Below are positions 1-8,033 of a stretch of 64,000 nt of DNA, piece after piece. Both the position numbers and the translations under genes were made by a program. The notes below the pieces were generated by a model. It was given only the letters and a program-made list of their open reading frames with translations. It had not been told where the DNA came from and did no database searches. The DNA comes from CAZMZF01 sp964570765 (lineage in GTDB: Bacteria; Zixibacteria; MSB-5A5; RBG-16-43-9). The DNA lies in assembly GCA_964570765.1 (NCBI GenBank), contig CAZMZF010000001.1, positions 124,001 through 188,000 of the forward strand, given 5' to 3'. Within the stretch, counting starts at the first letter, position 1. Every line of letters starts with the position of its first letter.

Positions 1-650
1 TAGATTAAAGACAAAGCGATGGTAGTTGAAAATTTTATTATTACAAAACCTTTGATTTGCTCATTTATTTCAGTCAGGATTTTTCCGCTTAATTCCTCAT
101 TTGATTTCCCAAAGGCTTTTATGATTTTCGTTTTCAGATAAGGGTAATCGATCAAAATAAAGAGGGTTAAAAAGAAGACGAAGATTGAGCCAAATATAAA
201 AGAAAATAAAGAGCTTAATCCCCGGGCTAAGTATTTTGAGACAAAGGAGAAATCCTTTAGTTGAAGATTCTGAAAATCTATCCCCTGACCAGGTGGGATT
301 AGCCCTCGGTCGATTAAGCCCTGTTTGAGCTGGTTAAGAAAGGAAAGGATCTGATCCCAGTAGACAGGTAGTTGTTGAGTTAAGCTTACTGACTGGTTAA
401 GTATGAGGTAGCTTAAAAAGCCTATAATTATAACACTGAGTAAAAGGACTAAAAGGACTGAGACAGAATGAGGGATTTTCAGCCGTTTTAAAAAGAAGAT
501 AAGGGGACTCAATAAATAGGCTAAAGAGATGGAGACGATTATCGGAATAAGGATCGGACTGGCGAAATAGCAAAAGGCAGTGAAAGCGGCTAAAGCTAAA
601 AAGGGGAGAGCGATTGTTTGTAAAGTTATGTAAGTTTTGGATTCAGGCAT
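1..650 (-). CDS. AI-2E family transporter (PerM/UPF0118), 3' end outside the window
   Basis: Reading the minus strand from an ATG at 650 gives 216 codons that stay open to the window edge, so the C-terminal part is missing. The protein starts MPESKTYITL and has hydrophobic segments at about residues 10-30, 32-50 and 62-80. A soluble loop (QQLPVYWDQILSFLNQLKQG) follows, then another membrane segment around 145-165 ending FILIDYPYLK. This order of two N-terminal helices, long periplasmic loop and LTLFILIDY segment is typical of the AI-2E/PerM permease family. The family exports or imports small molecules; the substrate here cannot be told. It is followed on the same strand by polX after about 350 bp that hold only repeats. 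Confidence 0.75.
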   Translation of the reverse strand, partial: MPESKTYITLQTIALPFLALAAFTAFCYFASPILIPIIVSISLAYLLSPLIFFLKRLKIPHSVSVLLVLLLSVIIIGFLSYLILNQSVSLTQQLPVYWDQILSFLNQLKQGLIDRGLIPPGQGIDFQNLQLKDFSFVSKYLARGLSSLFSFIFGSIFVFFLTLFILIDYPYLKTKIIKAFGKSNEELSGKILTEINEQIKGFVIIKFSTTIALSLI

Positions 651-808
651 TATAAAAAGTTTAAGGGTTTGGAAAAAATACCTCACAGCTGATTATTATG
701 ATTAAGTCGAATTTGACCTTGAGGCTGATAAAATCTGCTTAATCAGTTTAATCCCTACGGGTCGAAAATCTTTTATCGACTGCTGTGAATTTCCTCCTTT
801 GTCTCTCT

Positions 809-894
809 GGGTGGCACCCTCAAATTCATTTGAGGGTGATTTAGATTTACATCATCCCAAAACAAGTTTGGGAATGTCACCCTCACCCAGTCGA
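809..894. repeat. CACCCTC double-hairpin repeat, copy 1
   Basis: Two consecutive hairpins: arms CACCCTCAAATT/ATTTGAGGGTG, then CATCCCAAA/TTTGGGAATG, ending CACCCTCACCCAGTCGA. The copy at 2801-2884 has the same layout. In its second hairpin both arms changed together (CATCCACAAAC/GTTTGTGGATG), which suggests selection for pairing. Function is unknown. Confidence 0.75.
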
Positions 895-906
895 TTTATT
901 TTTTCC

Positions 907-981
907 GGAGTGTAAGAGCTTGTTGAATTTGACCTTGAGGCTCTTGCCTGTTTAAATAGCAACAACAAGTTGTTGCACTCC
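907..981. repeat. GGAGTG...CACTCC dispersed repeat, copy 1
   Basis: Begins GGAGTG and ends GCACTCC, with the inner phrase TTGAATTTGACCTTGAGGCT. Related copies lie at 18340-18436 and 27227-27302 (same inner phrase, inverted in the latter), and at 24392-24459, 26104-26191 and 57764 with a different core. Confidence 0.7.
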
Positions 982-1002
982 ATAATCTCCATAATCAAAA
1001 TA

Positions 1003-2709
1003 TCATTTCAACAGTTTCAATAAATTTTCCAGAGGCAAGGTGTTTATCACATCCTCTGGCTCAAGCCAGCCCCGTCGGGCGGTGGCTATTCCATATCTTA
1101 TCCAGTTTAGATGCTCGGTCCAGTGGGAATCGGTGGAAATGGCTATTTTTACTCCTTTCTCTTTAGCTTTTCTGCAGTGTAAATCGTTCAAATCAAGTCT
1201 GTCTGGATAAGCATTTAACTCCATAATCTTTCCATTGGCTTTTGCGGCATCCAGGAGTTTATCCATATCAACTTCATAAGGGTCTCTTTTACCGATCAAT
1301 CTGCCAGTGGGATGGGCGATTATATGCACATAGGGATTTTCTATTGCCTGGATGATTCTTTTAGTCATCTCTTCTTTAGATTGAGTGAATTTGGTATGAA
1401 CTGCTCCGATTATAACATCTAAATCTTTCAAAATATCATCTTCAAAATCCATCTTCCCATTCGATTTTATATCAACCTCTGCTCCTCGCAGAATTTTGAA
1501 CCCCTTGAGTTTCTGATTAAGTTTCTCTATTTCCTCTTTTTGTTTCTCTATCCTCTCAGGAGTAAGCCCATTGGTTATCCCGATAGTAGGGGAGTGATCG
1601 CAAATAGCTATATATTGATAACCCATCTTCCGGGCTGATAAAGCCATCTCTTCGATTGTGCTTCTACCATCAGTCCAGTTTGAGTGGATATGCAGATCAC
1701 CTCTTATGTCTTTTAATTCGATTAAATGAGGCAACTTCCCTTTTTGAGCAGATTCGATTTCGCCCCAGTCTTCCCTGAGCTCAGGCGGGATAAAAGGCAG
1801 ACCAACGGACTTGAAAATCTCTTCTTCAGTTTTTCCGGCAATACTCTTTTTACCTTTGAAAACTCCATACTCGTTAATCTTCAACCCTCGATCCACGCCC
1901 AGAGACCTTATCCTGATGTTATGGGCTTTGGAACCGGTGAAATAATGTTGAGCTGCACCGTATGATTCAGGTTCTACCACTCTTAAATCCATCTGAAAAA
2001 CATCTTTTGTCACAACGCTGGACTTGGTTGCTCCTTGAGATAAAATTGTTTGCACTTCTGGCAATTTAACAAAAGCCTCTGATACTATTTTTGGTTTTGA
2101 AGAGGAGACTAAAATATCCACATCCGCAATGGTTTCCTTCATTCTCCTTAAACTTCCTGCCAGAGAAATATCTTTTACCTCTTTTACTTTTTTCATTTGC
2201 ACAACAATCGACTCCGCCTTTGGCAATATGGCTCCCAGAGGGAATCTTTCCTTATGCCTTCTATCTTGTTCTATCCCTTTTAAGATATTCTTCTCGGTTT
2301 TTTCTCCCAAGCCAGGGAGGTCTCTTAATTTTCCCCTGCGAGCGTCTTTTTCGAGCTGATCAATCGTTTTAATCCCTAGCTTATCGTAAACCAGTCTTAC
2401 ATGTTTTGGTCCCATTCCAGGCACATCAAGAAGAGCAATCAAGGAAGCGAATTCGGATTTTTTCAGCTTCTCATACATTTCCAATTTCCCGGTTTCTATT
2501 ATCTCCTTTATCTTCAGTGAAATTTTTTCGCCAATACCGGGAAGCTCTTTCAATTCCTCAGTATCCTTGATCTCTGAAAGTTCTCTAGTGTAACTTTCTA
2601 CAGTCTGGGCGGCTTTGATATAGGCTCTGATTTTGAAAGGATTTTCTCCTTGGATCTCCAGAATCTCTGCGATGCGATAAAATATATTGGCTATATCCTG
2701 GTTGGTCAT
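1003..2709 (-). CDS. polX: DNA polymerase/3'-5' exonuclease PolX
   Basis: Family X DNA polymerase with a C-terminal PHP exonuclease, used in gap filling during base excision or end-joining repair. At 568 aa it has the usual length of bacterial PolX. Helix-hairpin-helix repeats are visible near residues 55-70 (LPGIGEKI), 95-105 (VPGMGPKH) and 130-140 (LPGLGEKT). The nucleotidyltransferase motif GSLRRMKETIADVDIL covers about 185-200, with metal-binding D196 and D198. The PHP domain starts at about 336 (RGDLHIHSNWTDGRS, H340/H342) and continues with CDHSPT, GAEVDI, AVHTKF, AHPTGR and STDSH, so the metal-binding residues look intact. The start ATG directly follows the reverse complement of a short AT-rich leader. 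ligA lies upstream on the same strand, making a local repair and replication pair. Confidence 0.95.
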   Translation of the reverse strand: MTNQDIANIFYRIAEILEIQGENPFKIRAYIKAAQTVESYTRELSEIKDTEELKELPGIGEKISLKIKEIIETGKLEMYEKLKKSEFASLIALLDVPGMGPKHVRLVYDKLGIKTIDQLEKDARRGKLRDLPGLGEKTEKNILKGIEQDRRHKERFPLGAILPKAESIVVQMKKVKEVKDISLAGSLRRMKETIADVDILVSSSKPKIVSEAFVKLPEVQTILSQGATKSSVVTKDVFQMDLRVVEPESYGAAQHYFTGSKAHNIRIRSLGVDRGLKINEYGVFKGKKSIAGKTEEEIFKSVGLPFIPPELREDWGEIESAQKGKLPHLIELKDIRGDLHIHSNWTDGRSTIEEMALSARKMGYQYIAICDHSPTIGITNGLTPERIEKQKEEIEKLNQKLKGFKILRGAEVDIKSNGKMDFEDDILKDLDVIIGAVHTKFTQSKEEMTKRIIQAIENPYVHIIAHPTGRLIGKRDPYEVDMDKLLDAAKANGKIMELNAYPDRLDLNDLHCRKAKEKGVKIAISTDSHWTEHLNWIRYGIATARRGWLEPEDVINTLPLENLLKLLK

Positions 2710-2800
2710 AAAAAAAAGTTCAAAGGTTTAATCCGCCAGAGGCGGACAAGGGTTCAACGTAGTGCAAGGCCGTCAAGGTCTTGAGACTTTTAGCCTCGCT

Positions 2801-2884
2801 GGGTGCCACCCTCAAATTCATTTGAGGGTGATTAAATTTACTACATCCACAAACAAGTTTGTGGATGGCACCCTCATCCAGTCG
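2801..2884. repeat. CACCCTC double-hairpin repeat, copy 2
   Basis: Same structure as the copy at 809-894. It lies between polX and ligA and ends in the same CCAGTCGA. It is preceded by a 38-bp stretch (2762-2799) that returns inverted at 13995-14032 (GCAAGGCTAAAGTCTCAAGA...GGCCTTGC). Confidence 0.75.
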
Positions 2885-2899
2885 AATTCTAAACGGGTG

Positions 2900-4945
2900 C
2901 TATTTCCCAATTAGTTTCTTGAACTCAGTTTCGTTTATGGTTTTTATACCTAACTTTTGTGCATCAGTTAGTTTTGAGCCCGGATCTTTTCCCACTATTA
3001 CAAAATCGGTCTTTTTACTAACCGAGGAGGAAACTCTTCCACCCATCTTCTCGATTATCCTTTTGGCTTCATCTCTGGTAAATGAATCCAGACCACCAGT
3101 TAAGACAAAAGTTTTCTCAGTTAATGGTGTAACTTCAGATTTAACTTTTCCTATGGATCCAAATTCGGACATCTCCGGGAATTTTACCCCTGCTTTTTTC
3201 ATTTTCTCCAAGACTTTTAAATTCTTATTGTCCTGAAAGAAATTATAAATGCTTTCCCCCACAATCGGACCTATCTCAAAAACTGAGGTTAAATCCTCAA
3301 TCGCCTGTTTGGCTAAATTATCTATCGATTTGAATTCACGGGCTAAAACATTTGCCAGATGCTCACCTACATTCCTTATCCCTAAAGCGAAGATTAGATG
3401 GGGTAGGTCCGGGTTTTTGCTTTTCTGTATGGCACCGATTAAATTCCGGGCTAATTTCGGTCCCATCCTTTCCATCTTATCTATTAAATCTTTCTCAGTC
3501 AGATAATACAGGTCTGCCGGGTCTTTGACCATCCCTAAATCCACCATCTGCTCGATAAATTTATATCCCAGCCCATCTATATCCATTCCACCTTTACAGG
3601 TGAAATGGGATATTCTTTCCTTTAATTGAGCCGGGCAGGCAATACCAGTACATCTATGGACAGCCTCGCCTGGAGGTCTTTCTACTTTAGAGCCACAAAC
3701 TGGACATTTATCTGGAAAAACGAATTTCTTTTCTTTCCCTGTCCTTTTGCTCTTTATCACCATCACCACTTCAGGAATCACATCTCCAGCTCTCTGCACC
3801 AGAACCGTATCACCTATCCTCACATCTTTTTTATTGATCTCATCTTCGTTATGCAGGGTTGCCCGGGAAATCTCCACTCCCCCTACTCTAACCGGTTCTA
3901 AAATAGCCACAGGGGTTAAGGCTCCGGTTCTACCTACATTTACAAAGATATCTTTTATTTTTGTAGTTTCCTGCTGAGGAGGGAATTTCCAGGCAACTGC
4001 CCATCTGGGGCTTCGTGATAGCTCACCTAATTTTTTCTGTATTTCAAAATCATTAACTTTTATGACAATTCCATCCAGCTCGTAATCTAATTTATCCCTG
4101 CGAGCTAAAATTTTCTGGTAATAATCTTTTACCTCATCCAAGCTCTGGCATAATCTCACGTCCTGACTTATCTTAAACCCTAACTCTTTTAAAAAAAGGA
4201 TTGTTTCATAATGGGTAGCAAGCTTTTTCCCCTGCACAGTTCCTATTCCATAGATGAAAGAGGTCAGAGGACGGAAACGGGTTATCTTAGAATCGAGCTG
4301 TCTGACAGAACCAGCAGCCGCATTCCGGGGGTTGGCAAAAAGTGGCTCACCAGTTTTTTCTCTTTGGTTGTTTAACTTCTCAAATTCAGATTTGGTCAGG
4401 ATGATTTCTCCCCTTACCTCTAATGATTTAGGAACAGAAACCTGTTTAGAAAAAAGCTTAAGCGGGATGGTTTTGACTGTTTTTAAATTCCGGGTTACAT
4501 CTTCACCCATATATCCATCTCCGCGGGTAGAGCCCTGAACTAAGGTCCCATCTTTATAGACCAACTCAATAGCCAAGCCATCGAATTTGGGCTCAATAGT
4601 ATACTCGATTTTGAACTGGGGCAATCCAGACAACTCCGTTACCCGCCGGTGAAAATCTGAAAGCTCTTCCTCGGTTATGACTTTGTTCAAACTCAACATC
4701 GGTAGGGTGTGTTTGACAGTGGTAAATTCAGTTAAGGGTGGGGCACCCACTCTCTGGGTAGGTGAATCCGGGGTGATAAGTTCAGGATATTTACTTTCTA
4801 TCTCGACTAACGCATCAAAAAGTCGGTCATATTCTGCATCGGAGATCTCGGGTGAGTCTAAAATATAATAGAGGTAATTGTGATAGTTTATCTTCTCCCT
4901 TAGCTCCTGGATTCTTTTTTCGACTTTTTCATCCATCTTTGGCAT
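2900..4945 (-). CDS. ligA: NAD-dependent DNA ligase LigA
   Basis: Seals nicks in DNA using NAD+; essential in replication and repair. The 681 aa match the family length. The N-terminal Ia domain has the conserved YHNYLYY and SDAEYD motifs. The adenylation motif is EPKFDGLAIELVY with catalytic K120, slightly unusual in having F rather than L after the lysine. An OB fold follows (VGRTGALTPVA), then a four-Cys zinc finger at C414, C417, C432 and C437, helix-hairpin-helix repeats (MDIDGLG, IRNVGEHLA), and a C-terminal BRCT domain from about residue 605. Residues 593-599 (SEFGSIG), in the linker before BRCT, are encoded by one copy of the GGATCC palindrome that recurs across the window. The alternative start is MDEK three codons downstream. 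Confidence 0.97.
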   Translation of the reverse strand: MPKMDEKVEKRIQELREKINYHNYLYYILDSPEISDAEYDRLFDALVEIESKYPELITPDSPTQRVGAPPLTEFTTVKHTLPMLSLNKVITEEELSDFHRRVTELSGLPQFKIEYTIEPKFDGLAIELVYKDGTLVQGSTRGDGYMGEDVTRNLKTVKTIPLKLFSKQVSVPKSLEVRGEIILTKSEFEKLNNQREKTGEPLFANPRNAAAGSVRQLDSKITRFRPLTSFIYGIGTVQGKKLATHYETILFLKELGFKISQDVRLCQSLDEVKDYYQKILARRDKLDYELDGIVIKVNDFEIQKKLGELSRSPRWAVAWKFPPQQETTKIKDIFVNVGRTGALTPVAILEPVRVGGVEISRATLHNEDEINKKDVRIGDTVLVQRAGDVIPEVVMVIKSKRTGKEKKFVFPDKCPVCGSKVERPPGEAVHRCTGIACPAQLKERISHFTCKGGMDIDGLGYKFIEQMVDLGMVKDPADLYYLTEKDLIDKMERMGPKLARNLIGAIQKSKNPDLPHLIFALGIRNVGEHLANVLAREFKSIDNLAKQAIEDLTSVFEIGPIVGESIYNFFQDNKNLKVLEKMKKAGVKFPEMSEFGSIGKVKSEVTPLTEKTFVLTGGLDSFTRDEAKRIIEKMGGRVSSSVSKKTDFVIVGKDPGSKLTDAQKLGIKTINETEFKKLIGK
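3149..3169 (-). repeat. GGATCC mini-palindrome inside ligA
   Basis: On the minus strand this reads TCCGAATTT-GGATCC-ATAGGA, in frame, encoding SEFGSIG in the linker between the helix-hairpin-helix and BRCT domains of ligase. It shares GGATCCAAATTCGGA exactly with 24992-25006. Confidence 0.7.
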
Positions 4946-5024
4946 AGTATTTTTTTTTGAAGAGAAAAAATGGCTTTCAATGCAAAATTACAGTACTTCA
5001 GCCAGAGGTTTAATGTCGTGAGAG

Positions 5025-5147
5025 AGTTCTGAAAAATTTAATGTATTTGGCAGGCAAGGGTGCCCGCCCTACGAGAAATCGATGGGGTAAAAATCGTAGG
5101 TATCCGCCATAGACGGGACAGCCCTGCAATCTTTTGTTTTTTAGAAG
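5025..5147 (-). repeat. MITE-like element with TCTGAAAAA ends, copy A
   Basis: Terminal AGTTCTGAAAAAT (5025) and the inverted TTTTTTAGAAGT (5138-5149) bracket a conserved core. On the minus strand the core reads GCAGGGCTGTCCCG, then GCGGATACCTACGA, then TAGGGCGGGCACCCTTGCC. Copies in plus orientation are at 20084-20206 and 44824-44967. No coding capacity. Confidence 0.7.
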
Positions 5148-5162
5148 TACCTGTAAACTATT

Positions 5163-5399
5163 TCAACCTCCCCTTCTTCCTTTGGTTCCGCCTAAGAATT
5201 TGTCTTTCCTTTTGCGATCGAAAAGGTGTTTCCCGTGCTTGACCATATCTTTTCTAAAATCTCTCATCTTCTCTTTGAACTGAGATTCGATCACGTGTTC
5301 TTGTTTTAACCTTTCGTGTTTTTCCTTTCCGACTTTCTCCTCTTTTAATTTTGGCTTTTCTTCTTCCACTTTTTCCTTTTCCTGGGGTTGCTCTTCCAT
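5163..5399 (-). CDS. Hypothetical highly charged 78-aa protein
   Basis: Starts at ATG 5399 behind a clear Shine-Dalgarno (GGAGG, six bases upstream on the minus strand). The protein is almost entirely Lys, Glu, Arg and Gln: an acidic-basic mixed N-terminal half (EEQPQEKEKVEEEKPKLKEE) and a basic C-terminal half ending GGTKGRRGG. It is probably disordered or a single helix, with no membrane segment. The C-terminal end reaches into the region next to a MITE-like repeat. No family is recognised. Support is the ribosome site and a consistent open frame; a nucleic-acid-associated role is only a guess from the charge. Confidence 0.55.
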   Translation of the reverse strand: MEEQPQEKEKVEEEKPKLKEEKVGKEKHERLKQEHVIESQFKEKMRDFRKDMVKHGKHLFDRKRKDKFLGGTKGRRGG

Positions 5400-5757
5400 T
5401 TTTTTCCTCCGTTTTGGATAAGGTTTGATAATAATCTATTCAAGATTTCAGGTAAAGTCAAATAAAAAAGTCAAGAGGCTAAAGGCTATAGTCTAAAGGC
5501 TAAAACCGACTGAATTGTCGGGCTTTACGCCAGACGGTACTTTTTTTATAAAATAAAAAAAGATAGGTAAGACAAAGCTTCAGCCTTGCTTTTTTAAGAA
5601 AGCAGGGTCATATGGCATTACGCCCCTACAAAAGACTTAGAAGACGCGTAGCCGAGCCTTTAGGGCTCAGCAGCCGATAAAAGTTACGGTGGTTACGCCC
5701 TTCTCGCTCCTCGTAGGGAGGTCTAATCCCGCTAAAAGCGGGACTGCTACGTGAATA
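5400..5757. other. Intergenic region with decayed palindromes
   Basis: No gene is visible. The stretch has remnants of hairpins with CGTAG...CTACG ends (for example 5643-5672 around GAGCCTTTAGGGCTC, and 5716-5754 around CCCGCTAAAAGCGGG). These resemble the intact GTAG...CTAC palindromes at 9.5, 11.1 and 13.75 kb. Confidence 0.5.
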
Positions 5758-5797
5758 AAAAAGGCAGTTCCGTTGAGATCGGAACTGCCTTTTTTTT
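5758..5797 (-). terminator. Rho-independent terminator of the small lipoprotein gene
   Basis: AAAAAAGGCAGTTCC, loop GTTGAGATC, GGAACTGCC, then eight T. The hairpin has A/T runs on both sides, so it can act in both directions. It sits 19 bp after the stop of the minus-strand lipoprotein gene at 5816. Confidence 0.9.
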
Positions 5798-5815
5798 CGA
5801 AGTCAAAGATGGATT

Positions 5816-5977
5816 TTACTTTCCACCTCCACCAGTTGTGTCTGCGGTTGTTGTTTCAGCTGGAGCTGCCTGTTCGGTGGCAGTTTCCTCAGTCTTCGGT
5901 TCCTCCTTTTTTCCACAGCTGGCAAAAATTGCTAAGCTAAAGAAAAGGACAATCAATAAGGCAATCAAACGTTTCAT
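5816..5977 (-). CDS. Small lipoprotein of 53 aa
   Basis: ATG at 5977, preceded on the minus strand by GGGAGGTGAGAACC, a strong ribosome site. The protein begins MKRLIALLIVLFFSLAIFASCGKKEE: a short basic N-region, a hydrophobic core and a lipobox FASC with Cys21. The mature part is about 30 residues of Glu, Thr, Ala and Pro ending TTGGGGK, so it is unstructured. It is likely anchored in the inner or outer membrane. It has its own terminator and lies divergent from the tolQ operon. It was too short to be obvious by length alone, but signal, ribosome site and terminator all agree. Confidence 0.8.
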   Translation of the reverse strand: MKRLIALLIVLFFSLAIFASCGKKEEPKTEETATEQAAPAETTTADTTGGGGK

Positions 5978-6202
5978 TTAGGTTCTCACCTCCCTTTGGT
6001 TTCTTTTTTTAAAATTTCAGTATCCAGATAGATTCTCTCTCAGTTTTCTTTTTTTCTTGACCTGTCCTTCTGGTTTTCGTATTATCTTTAAACCGGTTTG
6101 AACTTTTAACTTCAGACAGGGTATAATATATTATGCTTAATTTATAAGATGTTTTACGATTGTCAACAAAAAAATCTTTGATTTTTTAAAGAAAGGAAAA
6201 CG

Positions 6203-6937
6203 ATGCATCTTTTTACCCTCTTATTATTAGCTCCTGATCCTGCTCCATTTAAGGGGAATATAATCCGGATGGTCCTGGAATCAGGAGTTTTTGCTAAAGC
6301 TATTTTGATTATCTTGCTTGTTTTTTCAATTATCTCCTGGGGGATAATAATAAATAAACTCAGGGTTTTCAGGAAAATAGATGCTGAAACCAGAAGATTT
6401 CTTTCAGCATTCAGGAAGAGCAGGACTATTTCGGAAGCATATTTAGCCTGTTCCTCTGTGCGTCGAACTCCTCTATCCCGAATGTTAGAAGCAGGATTTA
6501 AAGAATCAGAGCAGTTCTCTAAAAAAGAATATTTAGATAACCCCAGGAAAGAAGAGGGGCTCACTTCTGAGAATAAGACCGAGTTAATTAAGATGACCTT
6601 AGATAGAATAGGAGCTGAGGAGTTAAGCCGGCTGGAAAGGTATGTGGTTTTTTTAGCTACCACCGGGAATATCAGTCCCTTTTTTGGGCTTTTAGGGACT
6701 GTGTGGGGGGTTATGGATTCCTTTGCCAGCATAGGGGTAAGGGGTTCAGCCAGTCTGGCTGTGGTAGCCCCTGGGATAGCCGAAGCCTTAATTGCCACCA
6801 TCTTTGGTTTAGCAGTGGCTATCCCGGCGGTTATAGGATATAACTATTTCAACAACCGTTTGAAATTCATCTCCACAGATATTGATAATTTTTCCTTAGA
6901 ATTCCTTACCTCCGCTAAGAAAGAAGGGATTTTATGA
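6203..6937 (+). CDS. tolQ: TolQ/ExbB proton channel subunit
   Basis: Forms the proton-driven motor with TolR that energises the Tol-Pal envelope system. The 244 aa carry a first membrane helix at about 22-48 (AKAILIILLVFSIISWGIIINKL), a cytoplasmic loop, and two C-terminal helices with the signature GNISPFFGLLGTVWGVMDSF and LIATIFGLAVAIPAVIGYNYF. The conserved Thr and Gly residues of the MotA/TolQ/ExbB family are present. The start ATG follows AGAAAGGA. The next gene, tolR, overlaps by 4 bp (ATGA), showing tight coupling. Confidence 0.93.
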   Translation: MHLFTLLLLAPDPAPFKGNIIRMVLESGVFAKAILIILLVFSIISWGIIINKLRVFRKIDAETRRFLSAFRKSRTISEAYLACSSVRRTPLSRMLEAGFKESEQFSKKEYLDNPRKEEGLTSENKTELIKMTLDRIGAEELSRLERYVVFLATTGNISPFFGLLGTVWGVMDSFASIGVRGSASLAVVAPGIAEALIATIFGLAVAIPAVIGYNYFNNRLKFISTDIDNFSLEFLTSAKKEGIL

Positions 6938-7335
6938 AGAGAAGGCACTATCCTGCGCTATACGACATAAATGTAACTAATTTAGTGGATGTGGTTTTAG
7001 TCCTCTTGATCATATTTATGATAACTGCACCTATGTTGCAGAGTGGAATTGATATTAATTTACCCAAAACAGCTGCCAATCAGAAAGACTTAGGGGAGGG
7101 GATTGTAGTTACCATCACCAAGGAGAAAAGGGTCTTTGTGGATGATAAGATCACACCTCTGAATAAATTTGAACAGAGGTTAGAGAGTCTTAGAGCTAAG
7201 AAAGGTGCTAAAGCGGTATATCTCCGTTCGGATTCGAGTGTTCCCTATGGATTTGTGGTAGAGGTGATGGGGAAGATTAAAGGGATGGGTATAACTGACT
7301 TAGGGTTAGTGATTGAGCCTGAGATGAAAAAATGA
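6934..7335 (+). CDS. tolR: TolR/ExbD biopolymer transport protein
   Basis: Stator partner of TolQ. The 133 aa start with a short cytoplasmic end, then one membrane helix VTNLVDVVLVLLIIFMITAPML. The Asp in NLVDVVLVL is the conserved protonatable residue. The periplasmic part (DINLPKTAA...VFVDDKITPL) matches the family. It overlaps tolQ and the following TonB/TolA-like gene by 4 bp each. Confidence 0.93.
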   Translation: MKRRHYPALYDINVTNLVDVVLVLLIIFMITAPMLQSGIDINLPKTAANQKDLGEGIVVTITKEKRVFVDDKITPLNKFEQRLESLRAKKGAKAVYLRSDSSVPYGFVVEVMGKIKGMGITDLGLVIEPEMKK

Positions 7336-8030
7336 GTAAAGATATTATAATCTCCTTAAGTTCTCATATCGTTTTCATACTATTATTGGTTATTTTTGTG
7401 CCAGTTACCGCCTATTACCAGATAAAGGGGTATCCTCAAGTTTATCGGGTTGGATTAGTAAGCCTTCCTGCAGGTGGATTGGGAAGGGGAGAAGGGGAGG
7501 AGGTAAAAGCTACTCTTGGAGAAATCAAGAAAACTGAAGGGATAGGTTTAAAAGAAATAAAAACTGAACAAAAGAAAAAAAAGCAGAGTAAAATTTCTCA
7601 GCAGAAAATAGAACTGACTAAAAAATCTACTGCTATCTCTTCAAAAAAGGGTGAAGGAAAAGCTACTTCTGGTAAAGAAGGTGCTGGAGAAGGTTATGAA
7701 ATTTCCTTAGGTGGTGGATTGGGCTCAGCTTTGGTAGAAGGTGGAGATTTTGAGTCTCCATATTATCTGAATATTGCCTTTGGCAGGATTAGGGAGAATT
7801 TCACCAATCCTTTAATACAGACTAACCTTCCGATCAGGGCAACTGTTTATTTTATTATTCAGAAAAATGGAAAGATAGTTGAGTCTAAGATAGAAACCCC
7901 CTCCGGGATTGCAATTTTTGACCAGTCTGCTCTAAGAGCAGTTCTCTCTGCAGATCCTTTGCCTCCTTTACCCCAGGAATATAAAGGAGAGTGGCTGGGG
8001 ATTCATTTAGAATTTGAATTTTTGCCTTGA
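7332..8030 (+). CDS. TonB/TolA-like energy transducer
   Basis: A 232-aa protein with an N-terminal membrane anchor (IVFILLLVIFVPVTAYY, about 14-30). A Lys/Glu/Gln-rich middle (about 75-120, KKKKQSKISQQKIELTKKS) probably spans the periplasm, and the TonB C-terminal domain covers about 140-232 (IRENFTNPLIQ..RATVYFIIQKNGKIVESKIETPSGIAIFDQSALRAV). Its place between tolR and tolB suggests the TolA role of linking the TolQR motor to TolB/Pal. By sequence the C-terminal domain is of the TonB type. It starts within the stop of tolR. Confidence 0.85.
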   Translation: MSKDIIISLSSHIVFILLLVIFVPVTAYYQIKGYPQVYRVGLVSLPAGGLGRGEGEEVKATLGEIKKTEGIGLKEIKTEQKKKKQSKISQQKIELTKKSTAISSKKGEGKATSGKEGAGEGYEISLGGGLGSALVEGGDFESPYYLNIAFGRIRENFTNPLIQTNLPIRATVYFIIQKNGKIVESKIETPSGIAIFDQSALRAVLSADPLPPLPQEYKGEWLGIHLEFEFLP

Positions 8031-8033
8031 AAG

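Larger units (their letters stand above)
651..1002. other. Intergenic region made of two dispersed repeats
   Basis: No gene is visible in this stretch. It contains one copy of the CACCCTC hairpin repeat (809-894) and one copy of the GGAGTG...CACTCC repeat (907-981). A fragment near 695-740 shares the words GTCGAATTTGACCTTGAGG with the repeat at 18.4 kb. Confidence 0.7.

Noticed and set aside
5751..5981. 76-codon plus-strand frame
   Set aside because: Antisense to the small lipoprotein and its terminator, both of which have better evidence.
6163..6801. 212-codon open frame on the minus strand opposite tolQ
   Set aside because: Lies fully antisense to a certain gene, has no motif and no ribosome site; a shadow of the tolQ codon pattern.
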